64,000 bases of DNA from positions 2,492,606 to 2,556,605 of the forward strand of contig NZ_CP019434.1 of the NCBI RefSeq assembly GCF_001975725.1. Direction: 5' to 3'. This stretch comes from Acidihalobacter ferrooxydans. GTDB lineage: Bacteria; Pseudomonadota; Gammaproteobacteria; DSM-5130; Acidihalobacteraceae. This document shows, piece by piece, positions 56,483 through 64,000 of the stretch; the stretch's first letter is position 1, and each line of letters begins with the position of its first letter. The position numbers and the translations under genes were made by a program. The notes under the pieces were generated by a model. It was not told the DNA's origin. It did not search any database and saw only the letters and a list, made by a program, of their open reading frames with translations.

Positions 56483-58809
56483 GCTGCGCGCACCTTCAGC
56501 GCCAGCCGCTGGCCGCGCCTGCGCAGCAGCCAGACCGTGAGCGCGAACATCATCAACACCCCACCCAGCCAGGCGAATGACTGCGCCGGATGTGCCGCAT
56601 ATGTGGCGAACTGGTAGTAGAGCACAGCCAGCCCATAGGCCAGTTCCAACCCCCAGATGACGGAGAACGCAGTCCACGCGCGACTCCCGGTCTCGCGATA
56701 AATCGCCGCCATGGTGTTCACGCAGGGCAGGTACAGCAGCACGAAAATCAGGTAGGCGATCGCCGCCGGCACGCTGAACAGCGCGCCCATGCGCGTGAGC
56801 GTGGACACATCGACCTGCTGCTGCGCAGCAGCCTGCCGGAGCGTGCTCTGCTCGACCTTGCCGAGCGCAGTCAGGCCCAGGGGGTCCAGAAAGCCGCTGG
56901 CGAAAGCGCGCGCGTTCTTCGGGATGCTCGCCACCGCAGTTTCGATTTCGCCGCGGAAATCGAAGCTCGGTTGGGGCCGGCCGGAAGCGGTGGCGACGGC
57001 CGCGTCCATCTTGCTGTACACGCCATTGAGCGTGCCGACGACGATTTCCTTGACCACCACGCCGGACAGCAGCCCGACCGTCGCCGGCCAGTTTTCCTCG
57101 GTGATGCCCATGGGGTGGAACACCGGGGTGATCGTCTTGCCGATGGTGGCCAACACGGAATCGCCGATGCGCTCGTTGCCCAGCGGCTGGCCGCTCGGGC
57201 TGAAGCTCGCCAGCACGTTGACCACCACCGAGGCGATGATGATGACTTTGCCGACACGCAACAGGAACACCGACAGCCGCTCCCAGGTGCTGCGCGCCAT
57301 GCCGCGCAGGGTCGGAATGTGATAGGCCGGCATTTCCATCACGAACGGCGTCGCCTCGCCCTTGAGCGCGGTGCGCTTGAGCAGGAAGGCGGTCAGGATC
57401 GCGGCGACAATGCCGAGCACGTACAGCGCAAACACCAGCTGTCCGCCGTGCTCGCGGAAAAACACGGTGACGAAAGCCATGTAGATGACCAGCCGCGCGC
57501 TGCACGACATGAACGGCTGCATCAGCGCAGACACCAGTCGTTCGCGCGGATCTTCCAGCGTACGCGTGGCCATCACCGCCGGCACGTTGCAGCCAAAGCC
57601 GACAATCATCGGCACGAAGGCCTTGCCCGGCAGACCGATGCGGCGCATGAAACGGTCCATCACGAAAGCGGCACGGGCCATGTAGCCCGAGTCTTCGAGG
57701 ATGGACAGAAACAGAAAGGTCATGCCGATCGGCGCGATGAAGGTTGAGAGCAGTTCCAGCGCGCTGCCGACCGAGGTCGCCAGCGAGATCAGCCACGCCG
57801 GACTGTGCGCGGCCTCCATCACGTGCGCCAGCCCGCTGACGAACAACGCATGGGTTATGCCATTGAAGAAATCGATAAAAATGTTGCCGCCGTTGAAGCT
57901 CAGTACGAACAGCAGATACATCACGCCAAGGAAGATCGGCAGGCCGAGGAAACGGTTGAGCACGATACGGTCGAGCCGGTCGGTCAGCGTGCGCCTGACT
58001 TCGCCCTGACGCTTGAGCGTCTCGCTCAACGCCTCATGCACGAAGGTGTAGCGCGCATCGGCGACGATCACATCGGCTTCCTCCCCGGTGTGTTCCTCGA
58101 TCGCAAGCTGCTGGCGTGCGGCCTCCTCGCGCGCCGCCACGCTGACCGCCGCGAGCACCGCCGCATCATTTTCCAGCAGCTTGACGCCCAGCCAGCGGGC
58201 GTCAACCTTGCTGTCCGTGGCCGTGTCGCGCAACAGCGGCTCCAAAGCCGCCAGCGCGGTTTCGATGGCCGGCGCATAAATCAACTCCACGCCATGCGTG
58301 GGGCGAGCGCTCGCCTGCTCGACGGCGATGCGCTTGAGCGCCTCGACACCATCGCCCCTGGCGGCGATCAGCGCCACCACCGGGCACCCGAGACGCTGCG
58401 CCAGCCCCGGCAGATCGATGCTCACGCCGGCTTCACGCGCCATATCAAGCATGTTCACCGCCAGAATCAGCGGCACGCGCATCTCCATCAACTGCGTGGT
58501 CAGATAAAGATTGCGCTCCAGATTGGAGGCATCGACGATGTTGACGATCAGATCGGCCTCGCCCGATAGCGCGTAGTCTCGCGCAATGGCCTCGTCCAGC
58601 GAGGCGCTGGACGCCGCATCCAGCGAATAGGTGCCGGGCAGATCGACCACTTCGACCTGATCCGCGCCCACATCGAAATACCCCACTTTGCGGTCCACCG
58701 TCACGCCCGGCCAGTTGCCGACCTTCTGCCGCATGCCGGTGAGCGCATTGAACAGCGTGGTCTTGCCGCAGTTCGGGTTGCCGATCAAACCGATGGTGTA
58801 ACGACTCAT
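56479..58809 (-). CDS. feoB: Ferrous iron transporter FeoB
   Basis: A 776-residue inner-membrane Fe(II) transporter. The cytosolic G domain (about 1-165) has G1 GNPNCGKTT (10-18), G2 region GNWPGVTVDRK, G3 DLPGTYSLDAAS and G4 NMLDMA. The core then has the FeoB gate motifs, including GFGCNVPAVMATRTLEDPRERLVSALMQPFMSCSARLVIY (about 387-426) and a matching second half near 510-660. Length is the usual 750-780. A Fur-box candidate lies 21 bases upstream, between feoA and feoB, in addition to one before the first feoA. ATG at 58809. Confidence 0.97.
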   Translation of the reverse strand: MSRYTIGLIGNPNCGKTTLFNALTGMRQKVGNWPGVTVDRKVGYFDVGADQVEVVDLPGTYSLDAASSASLDEAIARDYALSGEADLIVNIVDASNLERNLYLTTQLMEMRVPLILAVNMLDMAREAGVSIDLPGLAQRLGCPVVALIAARGDGVEALKRIAVEQASARPTHGVELIYAPAIETALAALEPLLRDTATDSKVDARWLGVKLLENDAAVLAAVSVAAREEAARQQLAIEEHTGEEADVIVADARYTFVHEALSETLKRQGEVRRTLTDRLDRIVLNRFLGLPIFLGVMYLLFVLSFNGGNIFIDFFNGITHALFVSGLAHVMEAAHSPAWLISLATSVGSALELLSTFIAPIGMTFLFLSILEDSGYMARAAFVMDRFMRRIGLPGKAFVPMIVGFGCNVPAVMATRTLEDPRERLVSALMQPFMSCSARLVIYMAFVTVFFREHGGQLVFALYVLGIVAAILTAFLLKRTALKGEATPFVMEMPAYHIPTLRGMARSTWERLSVFLLRVGKVIIIASVVVNVLASFSPSGQPLGNERIGDSVLATIGKTITPVFHPMGITEENWPATVGLLSGVVVKEIVVGTLNGVYSKMDAAVATASGRPQPSFDFRGEIETAVASIPKNARAFASGFLDPLGLTALGKVEQSTLRQAAAQQQVDVSTLTRMGALFSVPAAIAYLIFVLLYLPCVNTMAAIYRETGSRAWTAFSVIWGLELAYGLAVLYYQFATYAAHPAQSFAWLGGVLMMFALTVWLLRRRGQRLALKVRAA

Positions 58810-58829
58810 GATGTTGGGGATGCTCTTTA

Positions 58830-58848
58830 ATTGATAATCATTAACATT
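58830..58848 (-). promoter_or_regulatory. Fur-box candidate upstream of feoB
   Basis: ATTGATAATCATTAACATT matches the 19-bp Fur consensus (AATGATAATCATTATCATT) at 17 of 19 positions. It sits between feoA and feoB, so feoB may have its own iron-repressed promoter in addition to read-through from upstream. Confidence 0.85.
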
Positions 58849-58869
58849 CGCGTGGAAATAAAAAACGGC

Positions 58870-59145
58870 TCAGCCGCGCTCGATACGCAGCGCCCTGGCC
58901 TCGTCCTTGCGTAGCGCCAAAGCGCTGCCACGGACACGAATCTCCACCGGATCGCCGAGCGGAGCCACGCGGACGACCGTAAATTCGGTGCGCGGCGTCA
59001 GCCCCATCGCCAGCAGGCGTCGGCGATAGACCGCCTCTGATTTATCGAAGCCCAGCACCTTGCCGGTTTCGCCGACTTTCAATTCGGCCAACGTCACGCG
59101 CGAGCGCATGCCGTCGGCTACCTCCCCCACACTCACAATTTGCAT
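58870..59145 (-). CDS. feoA: FeoA domain protein (second feoA)
   Basis: A 91-residue SH3-like protein that assists FeoB-mediated Fe(II) uptake. The fold-typical stretch is VTLAELKVGETGKVLGFDKSEAVYRRRLLAMGLTPRTEFTVVRVAPLGDPVEIRVRGSALALRKDEARALRIE, with the conserved LLAMGLTPRTEF turn. It overlaps the preceding feoA by 13 bp and is followed after 60 bp by feoB. Confidence 0.95.
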   Translation of the reverse strand: MQIVSVGEVADGMRSRVTLAELKVGETGKVLGFDKSEAVYRRRLLAMGLTPRTEFTVVRVAPLGDPVEIRVRGSALALRKDEARALRIERG

Positions 59146-59423
59146 ACCCGGATGCGATGCAGCATGCCCGTTCCCACCGCCAGGCGCGTCGAGGCCATAC
59201 GAATCAACATGCCGCTAGCCCCTTCGGTCTGCAATACATCGAACTCGCACCCCGGATGCAGGCCCATTGCATCGAGGCGCTTGGCCATGCCCGGCCCCCC
59301 GGTCAGCGCCACGATACGCACGCGCTCGCCCGGCGCGGCCAGCGCCAGAGGAAAAGCGGCCATCTGCCGCTCGGGCATCGTCCCGGAAAAATCGTTGTTT
59401 GCAACTGCGCTTGACAGAGACAC
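59133..59423 (-). CDS. FeoA domain protein (first feoA)
   Basis: A 96-residue FeoA-like protein. Visible core: FPLALAAPGERVRIVALTGGPGMAKRLDAMGLHPGCEFDVLQTEGASGMLIRMASTRLAVGTGMLHRIRV. The GTG at 59423 is preferred because AGGA lies 7 bases upstream; an internal ATG at 59378 would also give a complete domain. Two consecutive FeoA genes before feoB are known in several proteobacteria, where one can be regulatory. The gene's overlap with the next feoA indicates coupling. A Fur-box candidate lies about 55 bases upstream. Confidence 0.9.
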   Translation of the reverse strand: MSLSSAVANNDFSGTMPERQMAAFPLALAAPGERVRIVALTGGPGMAKRLDAMGLHPGCEFDVLQTEGASGMLIRMASTRLAVGTGMLHRIRVCKL

Positions 59424-59477
59424 GCTGTAATCCTCGCCTGAATGGGTTCGTGGCCGCAGTATACACAAAATAGTGTT

Positions 59478-59496
59478 AATGAGAAGCATTCTTATT
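59478..59496 (-). promoter_or_regulatory. Fur-box candidate upstream of the feo operon
   Basis: AATGAGAAGCATTCTTATT matches the 19-bp Fur consensus at 15 of 19 positions and is an imperfect palindrome. It lies in an AT-rich stretch (59461-59505) about 55 bases before the first feoA start, where the promoter is expected. Confidence 0.8.
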
Positions 59497-59609
59497 TAAC
59501 CAGAATGAATCCGCACGACAACACCATCGATTGCCTATAAACGCATTCCGTCATCGCGTAAACTGCGCGTTCGCCACTCATTCACGCCCTGTTCAAGAGG
59601 TTTTGCCCT

Positions 59610-60095
59610 ATGCAAATCAGCGACAAAGCGGTCGTCACCATCGACTACACCCTCACCAACGATGCCGGCGAGGTCATCGACAGTTCCAGCGGCAGCGAAC
59701 CGCTCGCCTACCTGCACGGCACCGGCAGCATCATCCCAGGTCTGGAAAACCAGCTGGCCGGCAAGTCGGCTGGCGACAACCTCAAGGTCCGCGTGGAACC
59801 CGCCGAGGGCTATGGCGAATATCACGAAAGCATGATTCAGACCATCGACCGCGCCATGTTCGAAGGGGTCGACGAGTTGGCGGTCGGCATGGAATTTCAC
59901 GCCCAGGCACAAGATGGCAGCATGCAGGTCGTGCGCATTGCCGCCATCGATGGCGACAACGTGACCATCGACGGCAACCATCCGCTGGCCGGCGTGCCGC
60001 TGAACTTCGACGTGACGGTCGTCGAAGTGCGCGAAGCCAGCGACGAGGAACTCTCGCACGGGCATGTGCATGGCCCAGACGGGCATCATCATTAA
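59610..60095 (+). CDS. slyD: FKBP-type peptidyl-prolyl isomerase SlyD
   Basis: A 161-residue SlyD, a cytoplasmic prolyl isomerase/chaperone that also binds nickel. The FKBP part starts VVTIDYTLTNDAGEVIDSSSGSEPLAYLHGTGSIIPGLENQLAGKSAGD, the insert-in-flap domain spans about 66-125, and the end is His-rich (SHGHVHGPDGHHH), shorter than the metal tail of E. coli SlyD. The Shine-Dalgarno is AAGAGG, 10 bases before the ATG. It is divergent from the feo operon. A 9-bp hairpin lies 16 bp after the stop. Confidence 0.95.
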   Translation: MQISDKAVVTIDYTLTNDAGEVIDSSSGSEPLAYLHGTGSIIPGLENQLAGKSAGDNLKVRVEPAEGYGEYHESMIQTIDRAMFEGVDELAVGMEFHAQAQDGSMQVVRIAAIDGDNVTIDGNHPLAGVPLNFDVTVVEVREASDEELSHGHVHGPDGHHH

Positions 60096-60111
60096 GCATG
60101 CCCGCCTTACG

Positions 60112-60140
60112 GGTGGGCTGTGCCTGCAGTGCAGCCCACC
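60112..60140 (+). terminator. Candidate terminator hairpin after slyD
   Basis: GGTGGGCTG and CAGCCCACC form a 9-bp stem with an 11-base loop. No T-run follows, so it may be a weak or Rho-assisted terminator rather than a classic intrinsic one. Confidence 0.4.
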
Positions 60141-60190
60141 TCGCATGGGTTTGTCAGACGAAAGACCGGTTTACGCGTTGCGCGTTTTCA

Positions 60191-60349
60191 ACCCGAATGT
60201 TTCACAAATCCAAGTCGATCTCACTGCCCCTCGATTCCATAAAAATATTTCCTCAGTCGGTTGTCAGCACTGATACGCCGCTCATTCTGAGGCTCCTTGT
60301 GCAATCACTATCCGGCGCGACCGCAGCACAAACCTATGAAACATTCGGG
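60191..60349 (+). repeat. Repeat C, full-length copy C3
   Basis: A 159-bp copy with the clearest terminal inverted repeat: ACCCGAATGTTTCACAA on the left and TATGAAACATTCGGG on the right. It is separated by 2 bp from the composite repeat A8, the same A/C juxtaposition as at 10553-10880. Confidence 0.88.
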
Positions 60350-60351
60350 CC

Positions 60352-60554
60352 AGGAGCATATCGGACTTGGAAAGAATCGGCTGCGGCGATCCTCTAACAA
60401 GGCTGTTGTTGTCGCTCAGGCGAGTGCGGGAGAAGGATTGTCGGGCGAAAAAACGCAGTTTACAGCGGGTAAATGAGCACAAGAGCCCGATTTTGACGCG
60501 CTAGCGTGCCGCATGAGTAGACAACAACAGCCTGGCCAAGTCCGACAGGCTCCT
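60352..60554 (-). mobile_element. Composite repeat A8 with repeat B2 inside
   Basis: The left 40 bp (AGGAGCATATCGGACTTGGA through GCGGCGAT) and the right 20 bp (CCAAGTCCGACAGGCTCCT) are repeat A. Between them lies repeat B2 (60395-60534) in place of the normal A centre. It is the only nested pair seen and gives the relative age: B arrived after, or replaced part of, A. It lies downstream of the ubiI-like gene. Confidence 0.85.
60395..60534 (-). mobile_element. Repeat B, copy B2 (MITE-like), nested in A8
   Basis: A 140-bp element in inverse orientation to B1. Its left end is TAACAAGGCTGTTGTTGTC and its right end GACAACAACAGCCTGG; the middle has CTCAGGCGAGTGCGG, GGGTAAATGAGCACAAGAG and GTGCCGCATGAGTAG. 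The termini form a 16-bp inverted repeat. No protein is encoded. Confidence 0.87.
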
Positions 60555-61779
60555 AGCGCGTCTGATCAAGCGGCGTTGTCGCCAGTTCGGGGCGCTGCCC
60601 GGCCGTGCCCAGCGCGTGCAGCATCACTTGACGCTTGACCGGCGTCAGTCCTCCGACCAGCCGCATTCCGCGCCCACGTAGCCAGGGCAGCATGGGCAAG
60701 CCACTGCCGAACAGCACGCGGAAACTCTCCATCAGTCGCATCACGGCTTCGTTCTCGCCGCGACGAGCGCGCTCATAGCGCCGCAATACAGCCAGAGCGC
60801 CCGGATCGCGCCCGGTGGCGGCGAGTACGCCGGCCAGCTCCGCCGCATCCATGAACCCCAGATTGACGCCTTGTCCAGCTAGGGGATGAATACTGTGCGC
60901 CGCGTCGCCGATCAGCGCGACGCGCGGCTGCACGTAGGGATAGGCCTGGCCGCCGATCAACGCAAATGCCGCCCGCTCGCTGCAGGCGGTGACGCAGCCC
61001 AGCCGCAGGTCGAACGCGCGGCTGAGTTCCGCCCGGAAGGCGTCATCGTCCAGACCGAGCAGGCGCTCGGCTTGCGCCGTCGTCGCCGACCAGACAATGG
61101 ACGAGCGTCCATCGCCCAGCGGGAGAAAGGCCAGCGGCCCGGTGGGCAGGAAACGCTGCCACGCGGTATCTGCGTGTGATGCATCGGTCGCTACCGTGGC
61201 GACGAGGGCGGTCTGGCCGTATTTGCGCACGCTGCGCCGCATGCCGGCCAGCTCGCACACGCGCGAGCGCGCGCCATCGGCGCCCACCACCAGACGTGCG
61301 CCCAGTCGGGTGCCGTCACTCAACGTGAGCTGCGCGGTCTGCGGGCCGATTTCCAACGTCTCGACGCTCTGCGGCGCGAACAGTTGCACGCCATCAAGCT
61401 GCGCCAGACGCTCCAGCAGGGCATGCTGGATGACGCGGTTTTCGACAATATGTCCGAGATCGGGTTCGCCGAGCTCCACCGCATCGAAGGCGATTTCGCC
61501 TGTGCTGCGCGCGTCCCACACCACCATGCGGCGATAGGGGTTGGCGCGGCGGCTGACGATGCCCGGCCACACACCGAGCCGGCTCAGCAGGTTCTGCGAT
61601 GCGCGGTTGATCGCCGAGACACGCAGATCATAGTCCTCGTCGACTTGCCAGGCGTCCGGCAGGCGCGCCTCGACCACGGCGACGTTGCGGCCCGCCAGGG
61701 CGAGCGCGACGGCCAGCGCAGCGCCGACCATGCCGCCGCCGACGATGACGATATCGAACTCTCTCAGTTGTGCGGCCAT
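60553..61779 (-). CDS. FAD-dependent ubiquinone biosynthesis hydroxylase (UbiI/VisC-like)
   Basis: A 408-residue flavoprotein monooxygenase of the UbiH/F/I/COQ6 family. The FAD-binding motifs are VIVGGGMVGAALAVALALAG (about 11-30), the family DG motif VGADGARSRVCELAG (about 168-182) and the GD motif PRVALIGDAAHSIHPLAGQGVNLGFMDAAELAGVL (about 284-318). It lies directly after ubiH (16-bp overlap), in the pepP-ubiH-ubiI order of E. coli, so C5-hydroxylation (UbiI role) is the natural assignment, although UbiF- or UbiM-like positions cannot be excluded. Confidence 0.92.
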   Translation of the reverse strand: MAAQLREFDIVIVGGGMVGAALAVALALAGRNVAVVEARLPDAWQVDEDYDLRVSAINRASQNLLSRLGVWPGIVSRRANPYRRMVVWDARSTGEIAFDAVELGEPDLGHIVENRVIQHALLERLAQLDGVQLFAPQSVETLEIGPQTAQLTLSDGTRLGARLVVGADGARSRVCELAGMRRSVRKYGQTALVATVATDASHADTAWQRFLPTGPLAFLPLGDGRSSIVWSATTAQAERLLGLDDDAFRAELSRAFDLRLGCVTACSERAAFALIGGQAYPYVQPRVALIGDAAHSIHPLAGQGVNLGFMDAAELAGVLAATGRDPGALAVLRRYERARRGENEAVMRLMESFRVLFGSGLPMLPWLRGRGMRLVGGLTPVKRQVMLHALGTAGQRPELATTPLDQTR

Positions 61780-62987
61780 GCTGCCTCCTGCCCGCTGGCG
61801 AGGCGGGTCGGGCGCCCGAACAGGCCCATATTCTGGCGCGCAAGCCAGCGGTTGAGCGCCGGGCTCCAGTCCGCCAGCAGCAGCCCGCCGGCGCGCGCAT
61901 GCCCCAACAACGGCAAGTCGCGCGCAAAGACCCGCGCGAGAAAATCGGTAAAGCCGACCACCCGCGCCATGTCCGGCTCGCGTAGAGCCTGATAGCGCTG
62001 CAAGCCTTCCGGCGCACCCGGATCGGCGGCCCCGCGCAGCGCTTCGACCAGGGCGGCGATATCACGCAGCGCGAGATTGAAACCCTGTCCGGCGACCGGG
62101 TGCAGACTGTGCAGCGCATTGCCGACCAGCGCCGTGCGCCCATGCCAGGCCGTGCGGGCACGCACCAGCACCAGCGGATAGTCGGCGCGTTTGCCGACCG
62201 CGACGAAACGGCCCAAGCGCCAGCCGAAGCGATCCTGCAAGGCCGCCAGAAAGCGTGCGTCGTCCAGTGCCATGACCGCGTCCACAGCGTCCTCGCGCTG
62301 CGTCCAGACCAGGGAGTAACGTGCGCCGCCGAGCGGCAGCAACGCGAGCGGGCCACTGTCGGTGAAACGCTCATAGGCGGTGCCGGCCCGCGGTGCGTCG
62401 ACACTGACGTTGGCGATCACCGCGCACTGCCCGTAGCGCTCGACCTGCGTGGGCAATGCCAGCGCTTCGCGCACCGGCGAGTTCGCGCCGTCGGCCGCCA
62501 CCAGCAGGCGTGTGCGCAGTTCACGCGCGCCGTCCGGCGTTCTGGCGCAGACCTTGACCGTCTCACCCTCATCGGACGTCGACTCGACCGTGGCCGGGGC
62601 GATCAGCTCGATGTTAGCCGCGTGTTCGAGCAGCGGCATCAGCGCCGCGCCGACGGCCCGGTTCGGCGCCACATAGCCAAGCGCCGCTACGCCCTGCTCG
62701 CGGGCAGCAACCCGCGCCGCGCCGAAATAGCCCCGGTCGCTGACGTGTATCCGGGTGATCGGCGCGGCTTCCACCACCAACCCCAACCAGACGCCGAGAG
62801 CTTCCAGAATGCGCCGCGAGCCGTACGCCAGCGCGATGCTGCGTTCATCGTAACTGGGTTGATCCGGGGCGCCGTAAGGGCGCGCTTCGAGGACGCCGAC
62901 ACGCCAGGGACTGCCGACGAACGCGGCCGCCAGGGATGCGCCGACCATGCCTCCGCCCACAATGAGTATGTCGAACGCGTCGCTCAT
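61764..62987 (-). CDS. ubiH: 2-octaprenyl-6-methoxyphenol hydroxylase UbiH
   Basis: A 407-residue FAD monooxygenase of ubiquinone synthesis acting on ring carbon C1. FAD motifs: ILIVGGGMVGASLAAAFVGSP (about 7-27), VAADGANSPVREAL and TALVGNALHSLHPVAGQGFNLALRDIAALVEAL. The region SYDERSIALAYGSRRILEALGVWLGL..ITRIHVSDRGYFGAARV (about 45-95) is characteristic of UbiH rather than UbiI/F. It starts 10 bp after the pepP stop and overlaps the next hydroxylase gene, so the three are one operon. Confidence 0.95.
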   Translation of the reverse strand: MSDAFDILIVGGGMVGASLAAAFVGSPWRVGVLEARPYGAPDQPSYDERSIALAYGSRRILEALGVWLGLVVEAAPITRIHVSDRGYFGAARVAAREQGVAALGYVAPNRAVGAALMPLLEHAANIELIAPATVESTSDEGETVKVCARTPDGARELRTRLLVAADGANSPVREALALPTQVERYGQCAVIANVSVDAPRAGTAYERFTDSGPLALLPLGGARYSLVWTQREDAVDAVMALDDARFLAALQDRFGWRLGRFVAVGKRADYPLVLVRARTAWHGRTALVGNALHSLHPVAGQGFNLALRDIAALVEALRGAADPGAPEGLQRYQALREPDMARVVGFTDFLARVFARDLPLLGHARAGGLLLADWSPALNRWLARQNMGLFGRPTRLASGQEAAWPHN

Positions 62988-62997
62988 GCAAGCCGTC

Positions 62998-64000
62998 TCA
63001 GGCCGCCGTGCCGACCAGAGCTTCGATTTCGGCCACGCTCTTGGGTGTCGCCGCGGTCAGCACCCGATGACCGTCCTTGGTCACCGCCACGTCGTCTTCG
63101 ATCCGAATGCCGATATTGCGAAACTGCTTCGGAACATCCGTTTCGGCAGTGATGTAGAGGCCCGGTTCGACCGTAGTCACCATGCCGGGTTCGAGCTGGC
63201 GCCATTCGCCATCGACCTTGTATTCGCCGACATCGTGCACGTCGAGGCCGAGCCAGTGGCCGGTGCGGTGCATGTAGAAACGGCGGTAGGCGTGCTCGCG
63301 AATCAGCTTGGCCGGCTGGCCCCGGAGCAGCCCAAGTTCGACCAGACCCTTGGTCAGTTCACGGACCGCCGCCGCATGTGGATCGTCCCAGGAAGCGCCC
63401 GGCCCGACCTTCTTGATCGCCGCTTCCTGCGCGGCCAGCACGACCTCGTAGACCTCGCGCTGCGCCTCGTTGAAGCGCCCGCTGACCGGGAAGGTGCGCG
63501 TGATGTCGCTGGCGTAACCCGCGTATTCCGCCCCGGCGTCGATCAGCAGCAACTCGCCGTCGCGCAGCATTTCGTTGTTATCCACGTAATGCAGGATGCA
63601 GCCGTTGGCGCCGCCGCCGACAATGGACTGATAAGCCAGATCAGCGTTGTGACGGCGCGCGGTGTAAATGAACTCGGCCTCAATCTGGTATTCAAACAAG
63701 CCCGGTCGGCAGACTGCCATCATACGCTGGTGGCCCTCGGCGGAAATTTCCGCCGCCTTGCACATCGTTTTGACTTCGCCACTGGACTTGAATAACCGCA
63801 TTTCATGCAGCAGAAATTCCAGCGAGAAGAATTCATGGGGTGACTGCCGCCCGGAGCGTGTCTGTGCCCGCAACGTGTTGACCCAGCCCATCAGGCGCCG
63901 ATCAAACGCGTCGTCGCGCCCCATGCTGTAATAAACCCGCGCACGGTTTTCCAGCAGGCCGGGCAGAATCTCGTCGATGTCGGTGATGGGAAAGGCGTCG
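62998..64000 (-). CDS. pepP: Xaa-Pro aminopeptidase (5' end outside the window)
   Basis: The C-terminal 333 codons of an aminopeptidase P, which cleaves an N-terminal residue before proline with two Mn ions. The frame continues past the window edge; it reads DAFPITDIDEILPGLLENRARVYYSM just before the internal ATG at 63924. Metal ligands are visible in LLIDAGAEYAGYASDITRTFP (two Asp), HRTGHWLGLDVHD (His), TTVEPGLYI and GIRIEDDVAV (two Glu). A full PepP has about 440 residues, so about 100 are missing at the N-terminus. It is upstream of ubiH as in E. coli. Confidence 0.95.
   Translation of the reverse strand, partial: DAFPITDIDEILPGLLENRARVYYSMGRDDAFDRRLMGWVNTLRAQTRSGRQSPHEFFSLEFLLHEMRLFKSSGEVKTMCKAAEISAEGHQRMMAVCRPGLFEYQIEAEFIYTARRHNADLAYQSIVGGGANGCILHYVDNNEMLRDGELLLIDAGAEYAGYASDITRTFPVSGRFNEAQREVYEVVLAAQEAAIKKVGPGASWDDPHAAAVRELTKGLVELGLLRGQPAKLIREHAYRRFYMHRTGHWLGLDVHDVGEYKVDGEWRQLEPGMVTTVEPGLYITAETDVPKQFRNIGIRIEDDVAVTKDGHRVLTAATPKSVAEIEALVGTAA

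Overview
The window is a high-GC chromosomal segment that looks gammaproteobacterial. Support comes from the apaG/apaH pair, the pepP-ubiH-ubiI order, folA-thyA-lgt overlaps, a ybhFSR-type exporter, htpG, rlmI and a feoAABC iron operon. Two DsrE-like proteins, a rhodanese beside a di-iron-type metallo-beta-lactamase protein, and a TSUP anion exporter would suit a sulfur- and iron-using member of the Chromatiales/Ectothiorhodospiraceae. That placement is inference; no 16S rRNA, tRNA or other taxonomic marker is present. I saw no transposase, integrase, CRISPR array or rRNA gene.

Layout. 0.5-4.5 kb: a very large cyclic-di-GMP enzyme with a globin domain. 4.6-5.5 kb: an AT-rich membrane/coiled-coil gene flanked by a 51-bp imperfect direct repeat. 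5.6-7.4 kb: apaG, a methyltransferase and apaH. 7.8-13.7 kb (minus strand): dadA, a DUF445 protein, a Sel1 protein and htpG. 14-16.3 kb: a membrane diguanylate cyclase and a secreted PelA-like hydrolase. 16.6-26.4 kb: gdhB, argB, a DUF4124 protein, pyrE, malic enzyme and malate dehydrogenase. 26.6-30.4 kb: a YbiT-type ABC-F protein, an internally deleted beta-CASP RNase remnant, TSUP, a universal stress protein and DUF202. 30.5-35.6 kb: DsrE-like, PfkB kinase, an ldhA remnant, then tetR, a dienelactone hydrolase, DsrE-like and an Old Yellow Enzyme. 36.3-38.8 kb: a second GGDEF-EAL protein. 39-44.3 kb: an HlyD/YbhF/YbhS/YbhR exporter. 44.4-48.6 kb (minus): folA, thyA, lgt, an FHA protein and rlmI. 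49.1-52.7 kb: a DUF255 thioredoxin-fold protein, the di-iron MBL protein and a rhodanese. 52.7-56.1 kb: an olsB-olsA-GT4-PAP2 lipid operon. 56.2-59.4 kb (minus): feoC, feoB, feoA, feoA with two Fur-box candidates. 59.6 kb: slyD. 60.5-64 kb (minus): ubiI-like, ubiH and the 3' part of pepP.

The most striking structure not explained by genes is a set of short intergenic inverted-repeat families without coding capacity. Family A has a 20-bp terminal inverted repeat, folds almost end to end, and occurs in about 165-bp and about 97-bp forms. Family B is about 140 bp with a 19-bp terminal repeat. Family C is about 157 bp with a short form. Family D is about 75 bp. They are clustered, sometimes abut each other (A beside C twice), and one copy of B lies inside a copy of A. 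One B copy supplies the stop codon of a PfkB-type kinase and borders a truncated ldhA. One A copy ends where it supplies a plausible ribosome-binding site for an exporter gene. They look like MITE/REPIN-type non-autonomous elements.

Three proteins for cyclic-di-GMP synthesis or breakdown lie in the window, one next to a PelA-like polysaccharide hydrolase, so surface-attached growth is a recurrent theme. The other themes are iron uptake, electrophile and sulfur-relay chemistry, and lipid remodelling.
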